Below, piece by piece: positions 1 through 8,140 of a stretch of 64,000 nucleotides of DNA. The stretch's first letter is position 1. Every line of letters begins with the position of its first letter. Origin of the DNA: Maritalea myrionectae DSM 19524 (GTDB taxonomy: Bacteria > Pseudomonadota > Alphaproteobacteria > Rhizobiales > Devosiaceae); assembly GCF_000423365.1 (NCBI RefSeq), contig NZ_AUHV01000002.1, positions 62,001-126,000 of the forward strand, written 5' to 3'. The position numbers and the translations under genes were made by a program. A model generated the notes under the pieces. It did not search any database, had not been told where the DNA came from, and saw only the letters and a program-made list of their open reading frames with translations.

Positions 1-812
1 ATGAGGTGTTTTTGAACGATAAATGTCAGCACGAGAGCTGGAACAATGATGATAAAGGCCATGGCGCACATGCCGGCCCAATCGGTGGTGAACTGCGCGA
101 TGAAATCGGTCAGCCCCACCGGCAGTGTTTTGCTGTTTGTGGACCGGGTCAGGTTGCTGGCCAGAGCATATTCGTTCCAACTGGTGAGGAAGGCGAAAAT
201 ACCTGCGGAGGCAATGCCGGATTTGGCCAGCGGAAACTCAATTCTCCAAAAAGCCTGCCACCTTGTGCAACCATCCACCTCAGCCGCTTCGGCCAGTTCT
301 TTCGGGATTTGACGGAAAAAGCCGTCAATCAACCAGATGGTGAAAGGCACATTCAGCGCCACATAGACAAGGATCAAACCAAACTGTGTGTCGATCCAGC
401 CCAGACGTGCCCATAGAATGAATAGAGGCAAGCTCAAGGCGATGCCGGGCACGGTGCGCGACAACATCAACCCCAGAAACAGAGTGTTTTTGAACCGAAA
501 GCGATAACGGGCAAAGGCATAGCCGCCAGAAATCCCCACCACAATGGCAACCAAGGTGCTGGTGGTGGCAATGATGATTGAGTTACGGAAATAGGCCACG
601 ACCGGGATCGCGATCTGCGTTTCACCAATGCCAAAGATTGCGCGGAAATTATCTAGGGTCAGCCGCTGTGGAATCCAGATCGCTGGTTTCGCCAAAATTT
701 CCTGCAAGGGCCGGAAACCGGATAGAATAACCCAAATTCCAGGCATGGTGATGATCAACATCACAATAAATGTGCCGATCCAGTTCAATGTTGTTTTGGT
801 TTGCGAGCTCAT
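1..812 (-). CDS. sugar-type ABC transporter permease (MalG-like), 3' end cut by window edge
   Basis: This is the second inner-membrane permease of a carbohydrate-type (CUT1, MalG/UgpE-like) ABC importer. The frame runs from an ATG at 812 to the left window edge without a stop, about 270 codons, so only the last few residues are missing. Hydrophobic segments alternate in the usual six-helix pattern. The cytoplasmic EAA loop, which contacts the ATPase, is visible as ELAEAAEVDGCTRWQAFWRI. The start codon overlaps the stop of the upstream permease by one base (TAATG), so the two are translationally coupled. The ATPase partner is not in the window and probably lies to the left. The substrate cannot be told from the permease; the operon context suggests an acid or CoA-linked compound rather than a plain sugar. 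Confidence 0.9.
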   Translation of the reverse strand, partial: MSSQTKTTLNWIGTFIVMLIITMPGIWVILSGFRPLQEILAKPAIWIPQRLTLDNFRAIFGIGETQIAIPVVAYFRNSIIIATTSTLVAIVVGISGGYAFARYRFRFKNTLFLGLMLSRTVPGIALSLPLFILWARLGWIDTQFGLILVYVALNVPFTIWLIDGFFRQIPKELAEAAEVDGCTRWQAFWRIEFPLAKSGIASAGIFAFLTSWNEYALASNLTRSTNSKTLPVGLTDFIAQFTTDWAGMCAMAFIIIVPALVLTFIVQKHL

Positions 813-1735
813 TATTGTGCGCCTCCCATATAGCGCCGGGCTGCGACGAGTTTGGTGTAGAAGAAATAAGTGAACGCAATCGAGAGCAGGATGGAAACAT
901 AGGCCATGGCGTTTGCTTTACCCATGCTCGCGCTGTCATAGCCAGTGCGGGCAATCAAGGTCCAAAGCAACTCGGTGCGGCCTGCAGGCCCGCCCCCGGT
1001 CATGGTGTCGACCACATCATAGGCGCGCGCCACATCCAGCGACCGAATGGTCATGGCGATATAGGCAAACGGCATCAGATAGGGCAACGTGATGTGTCGG
1101 AAAGTTTGCCAAGCATTGCAGCCATCCACTTGCGCCGCCTCCAGCGGGTCTTTGGGCATGGCAAATAGCCCGGCCAGCAGCAAAATGGCGAAGATGCTTG
1201 TGCTCATCCATATCTCGGCAAAGGCAATCGCACCCATGGCCAATGTGCCATCAACCAACCAAGGGATGGCTTGATCCGTAATGCCTAACGATTGCAAGGC
1301 ATTGTTCATGAGCCCGATATTGTCGTTGAAGATAAATTTGAACTGGAACCCTACCAAGATCGGCGAAAACATCATGGGAAACATCATGATGGTGCGCAGC
1401 GTACGCTGACCCCAAGTGATCCTGTTGATCAGCAAGGCAATGCCCAGGCCAAACAGAAACTCAAGATTTATAACGATGGCAAGGAACAGGACGGTACGGC
1501 CAAAGGCCACCCAGAAATCCCAGTCTGTAAAAATGCGCTCATAGTTGCGAAGCCCCACAAACTTCCACAAAGTGTCCGGCCTTGTCAGTTTGTAAGGGGT
1601 AAAACTGGTGTAAAGAGAAAAGAGTAGCGGGAACAGTACCACAATCAAAATCATGATAATGGCTGGCAACAACAACACATAAGGTGTTGCCTGTTCCGAG
1701 AACATCTTTCTCTTGATATTTGTCAAAACTGACAT
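812..1735 (-). CDS. sugar-type ABC transporter permease (MalF/UgpA-like)
   Basis: First permease of the importer, 307 residues, with a short basic cytoplasmic N-terminus (MSVLTNIKRK) and about six membrane segments. The EAA motif is present as PLEAAQVDGCNAWQTFRHI. I start it at the ATG at 1735 because GGAG sits a few bases upstream. A longer frame from 1780 would begin inside the loop of a stable hairpin and has no ribosome-binding site. The gene follows the solute-binding protein after 85 bases that contain this hairpin, and it is coupled to the next permease by a TAATG overlap. The family is clear; the substrate is not. Confidence 0.92.
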   Translation of the reverse strand: MSVLTNIKRKMFSEQATPYVLLLPAIIMILIVVLFPLLFSLYTSFTPYKLTRPDTLWKFVGLRNYERIFTDWDFWVAFGRTVLFLAIVINLEFLFGLGIALLINRITWGQRTLRTIMMFPMMFSPILVGFQFKFIFNDNIGLMNNALQSLGITDQAIPWLVDGTLAMGAIAFAEIWMSTSIFAILLLAGLFAMPKDPLEAAQVDGCNAWQTFRHITLPYLMPFAYIAMTIRSLDVARAYDVVDTMTGGGPAGRTELLWTLIARTGYDSASMGKANAMAYVSILLSIAFTYFFYTKLVAARRYMGGAQ

Positions 1736-1766
1736 TTCATCTCCAACAATTCTGCCCAATTTTAGC

Positions 1767-1794
1767 AAGCAGCGGGACAATAGTCCCGCTGCTT
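1767..1794 (-). terminator. 12-bp stem-loop between binding-protein and permease genes
   Basis: Bases 1767-1778 and 1783-1794 are perfect complements (AAGCAGCGGGAC / GTCCCGCTGCTT) around a four-base loop. It lies 27 bases after the binding-protein stop and 32 bases before the permease start. No run of T follows on the minus strand, so it is probably a partial terminator or a 3'-end stabiliser that keeps binding-protein mRNA more abundant than permease mRNA, as known for malE-malF type operons. The function is inferred. Confidence 0.7.
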
Positions 1795-1820
1795 TGTTTG
1801 TGTTGGGGTAAGGCTAAGCC

Positions 1821-3134
1821 TTAGCCTTCGTCCTCAATCAGCTGGTTAGCTGCTGCTGCAGCGTCATCCAACGCTTGCTGGGCGTTTTTTTCGCCAACAA
1901 TGGCAGCTTGCAGTTCAGGGAACAGCTCATTGGAGATAGGAATCCAGAGATGTGTTGATGGCACAGCAAATGCATCCTCTGCCATAGAGGCACCGAATGT
2001 TTCAAAAACATGTACCAGCCAATCATCACCGGCTTGCTTGGATTCTTCAATGATAGCTTCGATGGCATCGGGGCGTGTGGGCAATAGGCCCGTACGCGCT
2101 TCTATCATTTGGCTGTCAAAGTTGGTCAAGAATGACACAAACGAAGCGGCAGCCTGCTTGTTGTCACACGCTTCAGTGATGGAGAAGGAGTGAGAGCCTG
2201 ACCAACCAGTGCGTTTGCCGCTGGAGCCTTTTGGCGCCCTGATCAGACCAACATCACCCTGGATTTTGCTGTCATCGCTGTTGAAATAGCTTGCCCAGCC
2301 GCCCCAATCGAGGTTGAGGGCCACGTTGCCAGACGCAAAGCCAAGGCCCGTATCGTCCCAAAGATAGTTGGGCACACCGGCAGGCACTGCTTTTGCTTCG
2401 TACAGATCAACAAACCATTGCAGCGCGCGCACGCCTTCTGGTGAGTTAAAGGCCGCTTTGCCGTCCGCGTCAAAGAATGTGCCGCCTTCAGCGATCAGCA
2501 TTTCATAGAACCGGCCAGAAATGCCTTCGTCCTTACCCACATATTGGGTGCCATAAAAGTTTGGCGGATCCGCGAAGAAAATGGCCTGGTCCTTGACCTG
2601 AGCCCATGTTTCGGGCGGCATTAGATCATAGCCATATTCAGCCTTAAAGTCGGCCTTATTCTTCTCATCCTCGTACAAAGACTTGATGTAATAAAGGTTG
2701 GACACGTCTGAGTGGCGGGCCAGTTGCACCAACCGACCATCAACAGTGCTTGCATTAATCACATTTTCTGAGATGGCGTTGATCGCTTCATCATCCATAA
2801 TGACATTCAAGTCGACATAGAGGCTGCCATATTGAGGCGCGAAGCTGGTGTGGTTTGACCCCACACACCAATTGATTGAGCCCGACGCAATGTCTTGTTT
2901 AATCTCACGGTCCAGCTCAAAATGGTTTTTACGGGACAGGATTTCGACCTTAGCACCGGTCATTTCCTCCCATTCGGGGATGCGGGTATAAAGTGGCTCA
3001 TATTGAGCACCCCCGATCAGTTTGACGCGCAGCGTATAGCCATCAAACTCACCGGCATGGGCCATGCCCCCTGCCATGGACAGTGCAGTTGCACCTGCCA
3101 TAAGCGTTGTTGTTATTTTTCCTAACAGTTTCAT
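1821..3134 (-). CDS. periplasmic solute-binding protein of ABC importer (family 1)
   Basis: A 437-residue extracellular solute-binding protein of the large sugar-type class. The N-terminus is a signal peptide (basic MKLLGK, hydrophobic core, cleavage expected after AHA at about residue 27). The mature part has typical family features: early EWEEMTGAKVEI strand-helix, and late segments such as GWSGSHSFSI and LLPTRPDAIEA. The ATG at 3134 is chosen because GGGAGGA lies six bases upstream; a TTG one codon earlier is possible. It sits 27 bases downstream of the CoA-transferase gene and upstream of both permeases, so it is part of the same operon. The ligand is unknown. Confidence 0.92.
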   Translation of the reverse strand: MKLLGKITTTLMAGATALSMAGGMAHAGEFDGYTLRVKLIGGAQYEPLYTRIPEWEEMTGAKVEILSRKNHFELDREIKQDIASGSINWCVGSNHTSFAPQYGSLYVDLNVIMDDEAINAISENVINASTVDGRLVQLARHSDVSNLYYIKSLYEDEKNKADFKAEYGYDLMPPETWAQVKDQAIFFADPPNFYGTQYVGKDEGISGRFYEMLIAEGGTFFDADGKAAFNSPEGVRALQWFVDLYEAKAVPAGVPNYLWDDTGLGFASGNVALNLDWGGWASYFNSDDSKIQGDVGLIRAPKGSSGKRTGWSGSHSFSITEACDNKQAAASFVSFLTNFDSQMIEARTGLLPTRPDAIEAIIEESKQAGDDWLVHVFETFGASMAEDAFAVPSTHLWIPISNELFPELQAAIVGEKNAQQALDDAAAAANQLIEDEG

Positions 3135-3161
3135 CAATTCCTCCCTTGCGTGAAAAGCTGT

Positions 3162-4337
3162 TTAAGCCGTTAAAGAGAACTCCTGCTCGATTTGAGCATT
3201 TTGTTCTCCAATGGTCGGTGCGGGCTTGGTGCTCTTGAGCACCTCGCCGTCAACACGAATGGGCGAACGCATCGCTTTGATGGTTTTGCCTTCGCCAAGA
3301 TCCAAAGTCTGGATCAAATCTAATTCTTGAAAGCTGCTTGATTGGAACATTTCTGGCCAATTCAACACCTCGGATGCCCAGATATCCGCATCCACGAATA
3401 ACTTCATCCAATGTGCCGTATCTCTGGTTTTGAGATGGTCAGCTAGAAGTTGCTTAATCTCGTCTCGTTGCTCAAACCATTTGTCCTTGTCGTGCATCGC
3501 GGCAAGATCGGGCGCCCCGATCAGTGCGCCAAGCTGGTCGACGGGGGTCATGGCAATGGCCACATAGCTATCTTGGGTGGCATAAACCCCATAGGGTGCC
3601 GCGAGATAAGCATGGGCGTTGTTCACTGCGCTGCGTTTAGGCAGACTTTTGTCAGCATCATTCAGATGAGTGGTGAGCACTTCAAACTGGAAATCAATTA
3701 GCGCTTCGAGCAGGCTGGTTTGAATATGGGCACCACGGCCCGATAATCCGCGCCGGACAAGGGCCGCCAAGATGCCTTGCACGGCCATATTGCCGGCCAG
3801 TTGATCAGCCACAGCCAACCCCATGGCCGTGGGAGCCTGATCGGCATCGCCAGATAGCCACATTAATCCGGATTTGGCCTGAGCCAACAAATCCTGGCCG
3901 GGCAAATCCTTCCAATCTCCTGTTTCACCATAGCCGGAAATAGAAGCGTATACGAGCCCGGGATTGATAGCCTTGAGGCTTTCATAATCCAGACCAAGCT
4001 TTTTCATCACATGGGGGCGGAAATTCTGGATCACCACATCCGCCTTGGCACAAAGCTGCTTAACCTTGTTCAAATCTGCTGAATCTTTCAAATTCGCAGC
4101 ATAGCTTTCCTTGTTGCGGTTAATAGCGTGAAACAGTGTGTTGGTGCCCGCAACGTCAATTTCAGATAGATAGAGATAGCGGCAAAGATCCCCCACTTCG
4201 GGGCGCTCAATCTTTATGACGCGCGCGCCAAAATCAGCCAACTTCAAGCCCGCCAGCGGCCCGGCCAGAAACTGGGAAAAATCCACCACCAAGAGGCCTT
4301 CCAGCATATCTGAATTTATGTGTGCCACGCCGTTCAT
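3162..4337 (-). CDS. CaiB/BaiF family (class III) CoA-transferase
   Basis: Class III CoA-transferases move CoA from an acyl-CoA donor to a carboxylic acid without a ping-pong step. The 391-residue protein has the family's N-terminal core (LLVVDFSQFLAGPLAGLKLADFGARVIKIE), the segment ADVVIQNFRPHVMKKLGLDY and GYGETG. The likely catalytic aspartate is D149 in GQDLLAQAKSGL, matching D169 of formyl-CoA transferase. The ATG at 4337 overlaps the upstream stop (ATGA), so it is coupled to the leaderless binding-like protein. Its place between that gene and the importer suggests it activates the imported compound. Which acid it uses is not visible. Confidence 0.9.
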   Translation of the reverse strand: MNGVAHINSDMLEGLLVVDFSQFLAGPLAGLKLADFGARVIKIERPEVGDLCRYLYLSEIDVAGTNTLFHAINRNKESYAANLKDSADLNKVKQLCAKADVVIQNFRPHVMKKLGLDYESLKAINPGLVYASISGYGETGDWKDLPGQDLLAQAKSGLMWLSGDADQAPTAMGLAVADQLAGNMAVQGILAALVRRGLSGRGAHIQTSLLEALIDFQFEVLTTHLNDADKSLPKRSAVNNAHAYLAAPYGVYATQDSYVAIAMTPVDQLGALIGAPDLAAMHDKDKWFEQRDEIKQLLADHLKTRDTAHWMKLFVDADIWASEVLNWPEMFQSSSFQELDLIQTLDLGEGKTIKAMRSPIRVDGEVLKSTKPAPTIGEQNAQIEQEFSLTA

Positions 4338-5470
4338 TGAGGCAAGCTCCGCTTATAGTGTTCATTGATTTTCCGAATGGCTTCGCCAACGCTGATTTCT
4401 TCCATCAGCGCATTGCGCACAAACTCGCCGGCGCGGTCCTGAAACCACATATACCCCTTGTGACGCGGTCGTAGGTATGACCGCTCCAGCGTTTCCAGCG
4501 TGTTGTTAAAAAAGTCTGCCGATTGGCTGTTGCACCGGGCGTCAGTCCACGCAACCCGGTTACCAGGCTGTCCACCTGCATCAAAAAACAAACCTTTTTG
4601 GCAGTCTGCCGATGCAATCCAAAATGCATATTCGAGTGCAATTTGTTGGTGTCGTGAACGGGAGGAGACCGCAATGCCCGTTCCGCCAATCGGCGACCCT
4701 TTCGGGCCATTTGAACCAAAGGCCGGAATATTTGCGGCCGTAACCAGATGCGGTCGAAAACCTGTGCGGGCATAATTGGTGTAGCCATAGAGATATGGGC
4801 AATAGCTTTGCGCCGAACGGCAAGACAGCCATTCATAGGCGGCAATCGGATCCATATCAAAGCTTTCACGCGGCAAATGCCGCGCAACGCGCATCATTTG
4901 CGCGATGGCCCATTCGCCCACATCAACATCCATTCCCTGTTCGTCCTGACCAAAATCTTCATCAATATTGGCCAACACATTGAATAGGCTCATCAAAGCG
5001 TTGATGGGAATTAGCGGCCAGATCACTTTGCCGGCCTCTGCGAGTTCAACCACCTCATCCCAATGCTCCGGCACTATTGGCAGGAGATCGGGTCGCACAG
5101 CGGAAACAGGGGTGGCTGCATCTATTGCTAGCGCCCATTGATGGCCATTAAATGCATAGGAGGGATGCGAGAGCCCTGCTGACTGCGATTCGAGCGTGGT
5201 CAACTCGGGATCAAAACCCTGCCCGTCAAAATGGGTCAAAATCCCCGTGTCAGCGATATCGCCCACATGCGGGTGATCGATCACCATCAGATCATATTCC
5301 GCCATTTCTTCAATGGGCCGATCAGCGAAAGCTTGTAGTGATCGCTTTTCCCAAACGATGCGGACGTTTCGGTCGTGACGGTCACAAAACACTTCCGAGG
5401 TCACCACCATCGGGTCGAAGCCGCGTATGTGGTCCCAAGTCATGCCGCGCAGGGTGATCAATTCACTCAC
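4334..5470 (-). CDS. leaderless solute-binding-protein-like protein, cytoplasmic by prediction
   Basis: About 378 residues that resemble a type 2 periplasmic binding-protein fold: [15 protein letters not shown] early, [15 protein letters not shown] in the middle, and a C-terminal [25 protein letters not shown] segment typical of family 1 binding proteins. There is no signal peptide, lipobox or membrane segment, so it should stay in the cytoplasm. The start is uncertain: GTG at 5470 has GGGGAGG six bases upstream and overlaps the MaoC stop by 8 bases; GTG at 5476 and ATG at 5437 are alternatives. It is coupled to the CoA-transferase by ATGA. A cytoplasmic ligand-binding or substrate-channelling role is my inference; no function is recognised. 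Confidence 0.75.
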   Translation of the reverse strand: MSELITLRGMTWDHIRGFDPMVVTSEVFCDRHDRNVRIVWEKRSLQAFADRPIEEMAEYDLMVIDHPHVGDIADTGILTHFDGQGFDPELTTLESQSAGLSHPSYAFNGHQWALAIDAATPVSAVRPDLLPIVPEHWDEVVELAEAGKVIWPLIPINALMSLFNVLANIDEDFGQDEQGMDVDVGEWAIAQMMRVARHLPRESFDMDPIAAYEWLSCRSAQSYCPYLYGYTNYARTGFRPHLVTAANIPAFGSNGPKGSPIGGTGIAVSSRSRHQQIALEYAFWIASADCQKGLFFDAGGQPGNRVAWTDARCNSQSADFFNNTLETLERSYLRPRHKGYMWFQDRAGEFVRNALMEEISVGEAIRKINEHYKRSLPQ

Positions 5471-6029
5471 TATCACCCTCCCCAGCCTTGCGACCCACCT
5501 GACTTTGCTCAGCGCTTGCCTGCTTATACTTGACGGTCATCAGATGCTCGCAATAGAGCACCTGTTCACCCTCACCCTTGAAAACGGAGTAGCTCACCCG
5601 CACAAGGCCCATATCGTCATATTTGGGTTCTTTGGAAAGATTTTCGCGGATTGTGTAAATCGTATCACCAATGAATACCGGCTTGATAAAGCGCAGTCGG
5701 TCATATCCATAGGAAAAGGAATTGAGGCAATTGGTGGCCGCTAGTCCAAGACCATAAGCAAAGACTTGGGCGCCCGCCACAAGACGTCGGCCGAAAACCC
5801 CTTCTTTCTCAGCAAAGTGCGCGTCAGCCACATAGGGGTGCAAATCCATCACCATTGTGTTGAATTGCATCGCCTCCCCTTCTGAAATGGTACGGCGCAG
5901 GCTGCGTAAGCGATCTCCAATTTCAAAATCTTCGTAATACCAATTTTCGGCATTCCAGACCGGCACCTCGCCGTGCGCCTCAGGCATATCTTTTGGCGGT
6001 CGCACATGAGTGCCAATTTGAATCGTCAT
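5463..6029 (-). CDS. MaoC-like hot-dog dehydratase paralogue with altered catalytic motif
   Basis: 188 residues with the MaoC/hot-dog pattern of (R)-specific enoyl-CoA hydratases: [25 protein letters not shown], then an acyl-binding helix region, and [20 protein letters not shown]. Active MaoC proteins carry Asp-x-x-Pro-x-His; here the segment reads DLHPYVAD, so the Pro-x-His histidine is a valine, while the divergent neighbour keeps it. The two may work as a heterodimer or this one may have changed chemistry. The ATG at 6029 has GGAGGAGAGGG just upstream; an earlier in-frame ATG at 6077 lacks one. It heads the minus-strand operon and overlaps the next gene. Confidence 0.85.
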   Translation of the reverse strand: MTIQIGTHVRPPKDMPEAHGEVPVWNAENWYYEDFEIGDRLRSLRRTISEGEAMQFNTMVMDLHPYVADAHFAEKEGVFGRRLVAGAQVFAYGLGLAATNCLNSFSYGYDRLRFIKPVFIGDTIYTIRENLSKEPKYDDMGLVRVSYSVFKGEGEQVLYCEHLMTVKYKQASAEQSQVGRKAGEGDSE

Positions 6030-6089
6030 CGAACCCTCTCCTCCAACTTGAAAGCACTTTAATCTTGATTTTTTCATATGTCAAATATA

Positions 6090-6105
6090 GTTTTATATAC
6101 AAAAC
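6090..6105. promoter_or_regulatory. imperfect palindrome in the divergent maoC-maoC spacer
   Basis: The 16 bases GTTTTATATACAAAAC read almost the same on both strands (GTTTTGTATATAAAAC). It lies between the two divergent MaoC genes, 13 bases before one start and 60 before the other. It may be an operator for a regulator of both operons, and the A/T-rich core could also serve a -10 element. No regulator gene is adjacent in the window. Inference only. Confidence 0.35.
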
Positions 6106-6118
6106 ATGGAGAAAAGAT

Positions 6119-6568
6119 ATGAACCAAGAGCCTAGATTCTTTGAAGAATTCAGCCTGGGGGAGAGAAGAACCACTTTGGCGCGCACGATCACTGAAACAG
6201 ATTTTGTTGTGCATGCAGGGCATAGTGGGGATTATTTTCCCCACCACATGGATGAAGAATTTTGCAAAACCCAACCGTTCAAACAGCGGATTGCCCACGG
6301 GACCATGACTTTTACAATCGGGATTGGTTTAACAGCCACCACCATCAATCCCCACGCAATGACATACGGCTATGAACGCTTGCGTTTCCCCAAGCCTGTC
6401 TTTATCGGCGACACCATTCATACGGAGATTGAAATCAGCAAAGCTATTGACGATCCGAAACGAGCGGCATTTGGCCAGATCACGGAAGCCTGCTCCGTGC
6501 TCAATCAACGCGGCGAAACGGTGCTGTTTTGCGAGCATATTCTTCTGGTCAAGAAGCGAGATGCGTAG
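6119..6568 (+). CDS. MaoC family dehydratase
   Basis: A 149-residue MaoC-type hydratase/dehydratase acting on acyl-CoA thioesters. It keeps the active-site motif as GDYFPHHMDEEF (Asp, Pro-x-His), followed by RIAHGTMTFTIGIGL and [19 protein letters not shown]. The last segment is nearly the same as in the divergent MaoC gene, so the two are paralogues. The ATG at 6119 has GGAG upstream. It is transcribed away from the transporter operon across a 89-base spacer and is most likely co-regulated with it. Together with the CoA-transferase it suggests hydration or dehydration of the activated imported acid. Confidence 0.88.
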   Translation: MNQEPRFFEEFSLGERRTTLARTITETDFVVHAGHSGDYFPHHMDEEFCKTQPFKQRIAHGTMTFTIGIGLTATTINPHAMTYGYERLRFPKPVFIGDTIHTEIEISKAIDDPKRAAFGQITEACSVLNQRGETVLFCEHILLVKKRDA

Positions 6569-6881
6569 GTAATGCCGGCCAAGTTGCGCTTGTAGACTTC
6601 ACTGAGCAACTGCAACAGTTCCGCCGAAGCTGGGACTTATGCCGCATCAAACTTCCACGCTCTTAGTCTGCTTTTGGCATCTCGACAAACACACGACGAG
6701 TTATGGTCCAAAGGGAAGTGTGACACCTTAGTACTACTTACAGTCACACCTCCCAATAGCCGACATCAAGTACCCGTCATTGTCCCTGATGCCCTCGGCC
6801 CGAAGTCGGCAGTCGAGCCTGGACGCGAAGGTGGACCAAACATATTGTCTGCGAGTTATGGCGATTTCGCCGAGTGGGGAC
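6569..6881. other. 313-base stretch without a recognisable gene
   Basis: No convincing coding frame or RNA. Two imperfect copies of a short block occur (CCGCCGAAGCTGGGACTTAT at about 6621 and TCGCCGAGTGGGGACTTATT at about 6867), and the sequence has the look of decayed DNA. It ends at the 3' end of the diguanylate cyclase gene. I see no hairpin terminator for either flanking gene. Confidence 0.5.
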
Positions 6882-7862
6882 TTATTCAGTCAATTGTGGC
6901 GAATGGGACGCAGCCAGGCAAACCTGATTGCGGCCATTTTCCTTTGCCTGATAAAGCGCAGCGTCGGCTCGACTTAATAATTTATCGATGGTCTTGTCAG
7001 TTTTCTGATAGCTAGCTACTCCAAAACTTGCCGTTATGCTGACCAAATGACCATCATCATTTGGAATGCGCAGTCGCATGAGTGATCGCCTGAATTCATC
7101 AGCAACCGCCACCTCCTCGCTGGCTTGAGGGCCGGGCAATAAAAACAAAAACTCCTCACCACCGATACGCGCAAACATCGCTGATTTGCAGTTTTTGATC
7201 GTCGGCACAAATTCATGCGCCATCCGGGTGATTTCCTGAAGCACTTTATCGCCAAGCGCGTGCCCATATGTATCATTGACCGACTTAAAATGATCAACAT
7301 CCAGCATGGCGATGGTAATTGGTGGCACTACATCCTGCTGCAGATAGCTTTCTGCTTCATAAAAAACATGACGGCGATTGTAGGCACCTGTGAGTTCATC
7401 CGTTATGGAGAGCTTGCGCAAGGATTGCTCAGCCCGCTTTTGTGCGGTGATGTCTTGAAACAAAATCTGGATCACCGGCGTCCCGTCCCAAGGCAGCCGA
7501 CTGGTCGTGATTTTGATCAATCTATCTGATCGGTCTTTGCAGGAGATTACACTTTCAATTTCGACGGCTTTCTGGCCCGCTGCGAATGCACTTTGCAGCA
7601 GTTCATTGACCTCCAAAAACTCATTTTCCCGAATGAAATCTAGAAAATGGCGCCCAAACAATTCAGACTTTTTTGCATGCAGCAATTGGCAGGCTTGGTC
7701 ATTCGCATAAAGAATACCCTGCTGAGTGTGAAACAGAAGCCCAATGGGCATAGCGTCAAGCATGGCGCCCAATCGCTGCTCGGTATCGAACAGCGATTCC
7801 TGCGTTTTGACGATGGTGTTAACCGCGTCAATATCATCTGCAAACAGGTCGAAATCTTCCAC
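6882..7862 (-). CDS. PAS-GGDEF diguanylate cyclase
   Basis: 326 residues. A PAS-like sensor domain (about 28-140, ending in the linker ILFQDITAQKRAEQSLRKL) is followed by a GGDEF domain (about 150-315) with DELTGAYNRRH, LDVDHFKSVNDTYGHALGD and the active-site loop GGEEF at 234-238. It should make cyclic di-GMP from two GTP. There is no membrane segment, so it is cytoplasmic. The residues just before GGEEF (SAMFARI) do not form the RxxD inhibitory site, so product feedback by that route is not expected. The gene stands alone, facing the gene-less stretch, with about 280 bases separating it from the response regulator. Confidence 0.93.
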   Translation of the reverse strand: MEDFDLFADDIDAVNTIVKTQESLFDTEQRLGAMLDAMPIGLLFHTQQGILYANDQACQLLHAKKSELFGRHFLDFIRENEFLEVNELLQSAFAAGQKAVEIESVISCKDRSDRLIKITTSRLPWDGTPVIQILFQDITAQKRAEQSLRKLSITDELTGAYNRRHVFYEAESYLQQDVVPPITIAMLDVDHFKSVNDTYGHALGDKVLQEITRMAHEFVPTIKNCKSAMFARIGGEEFLFLLPGPQASEEVAVADEFRRSLMRLRIPNDDGHLVSITASFGVASYQKTDKTIDKLLSRADAALYQAKENGRNQVCLAASHSPQLTE

Positions 7863-8140
7863 TTTTTTTTCGCATATCTGTATGTTGAAGTAGAGTTAAG
7901 CCTAGTTGATTGAGGTTAAGAAATGTCACCTTCCCGCGGAAATATTTTGCCACCTGAAACATTCAACTCGATGGCGCAATGGATGTATCAAGATAGCTTG
8001 GGCACATAACTTTTCCTCGTTGCAGAGGATAATTGCTCAAATCAATCTTTCTTGTTGCGAGCAAATTGTGCCTTCAGCACGATCATTCAAAGACTCCGTT
8101 CACTTCCCGGCGCCATGGCAACAGTGTCTAAAAAGCACTG
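7863..8140. other. 278-base spacer with no gene seen
   Basis: Spacer between the diguanylate cyclase start and the response-regulator stop, both on the minus strand. It should hold the promoter of the cyclase gene; I cannot place it with confidence. No hairpin, repeat or small frame stood out. Confidence 0.5.
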
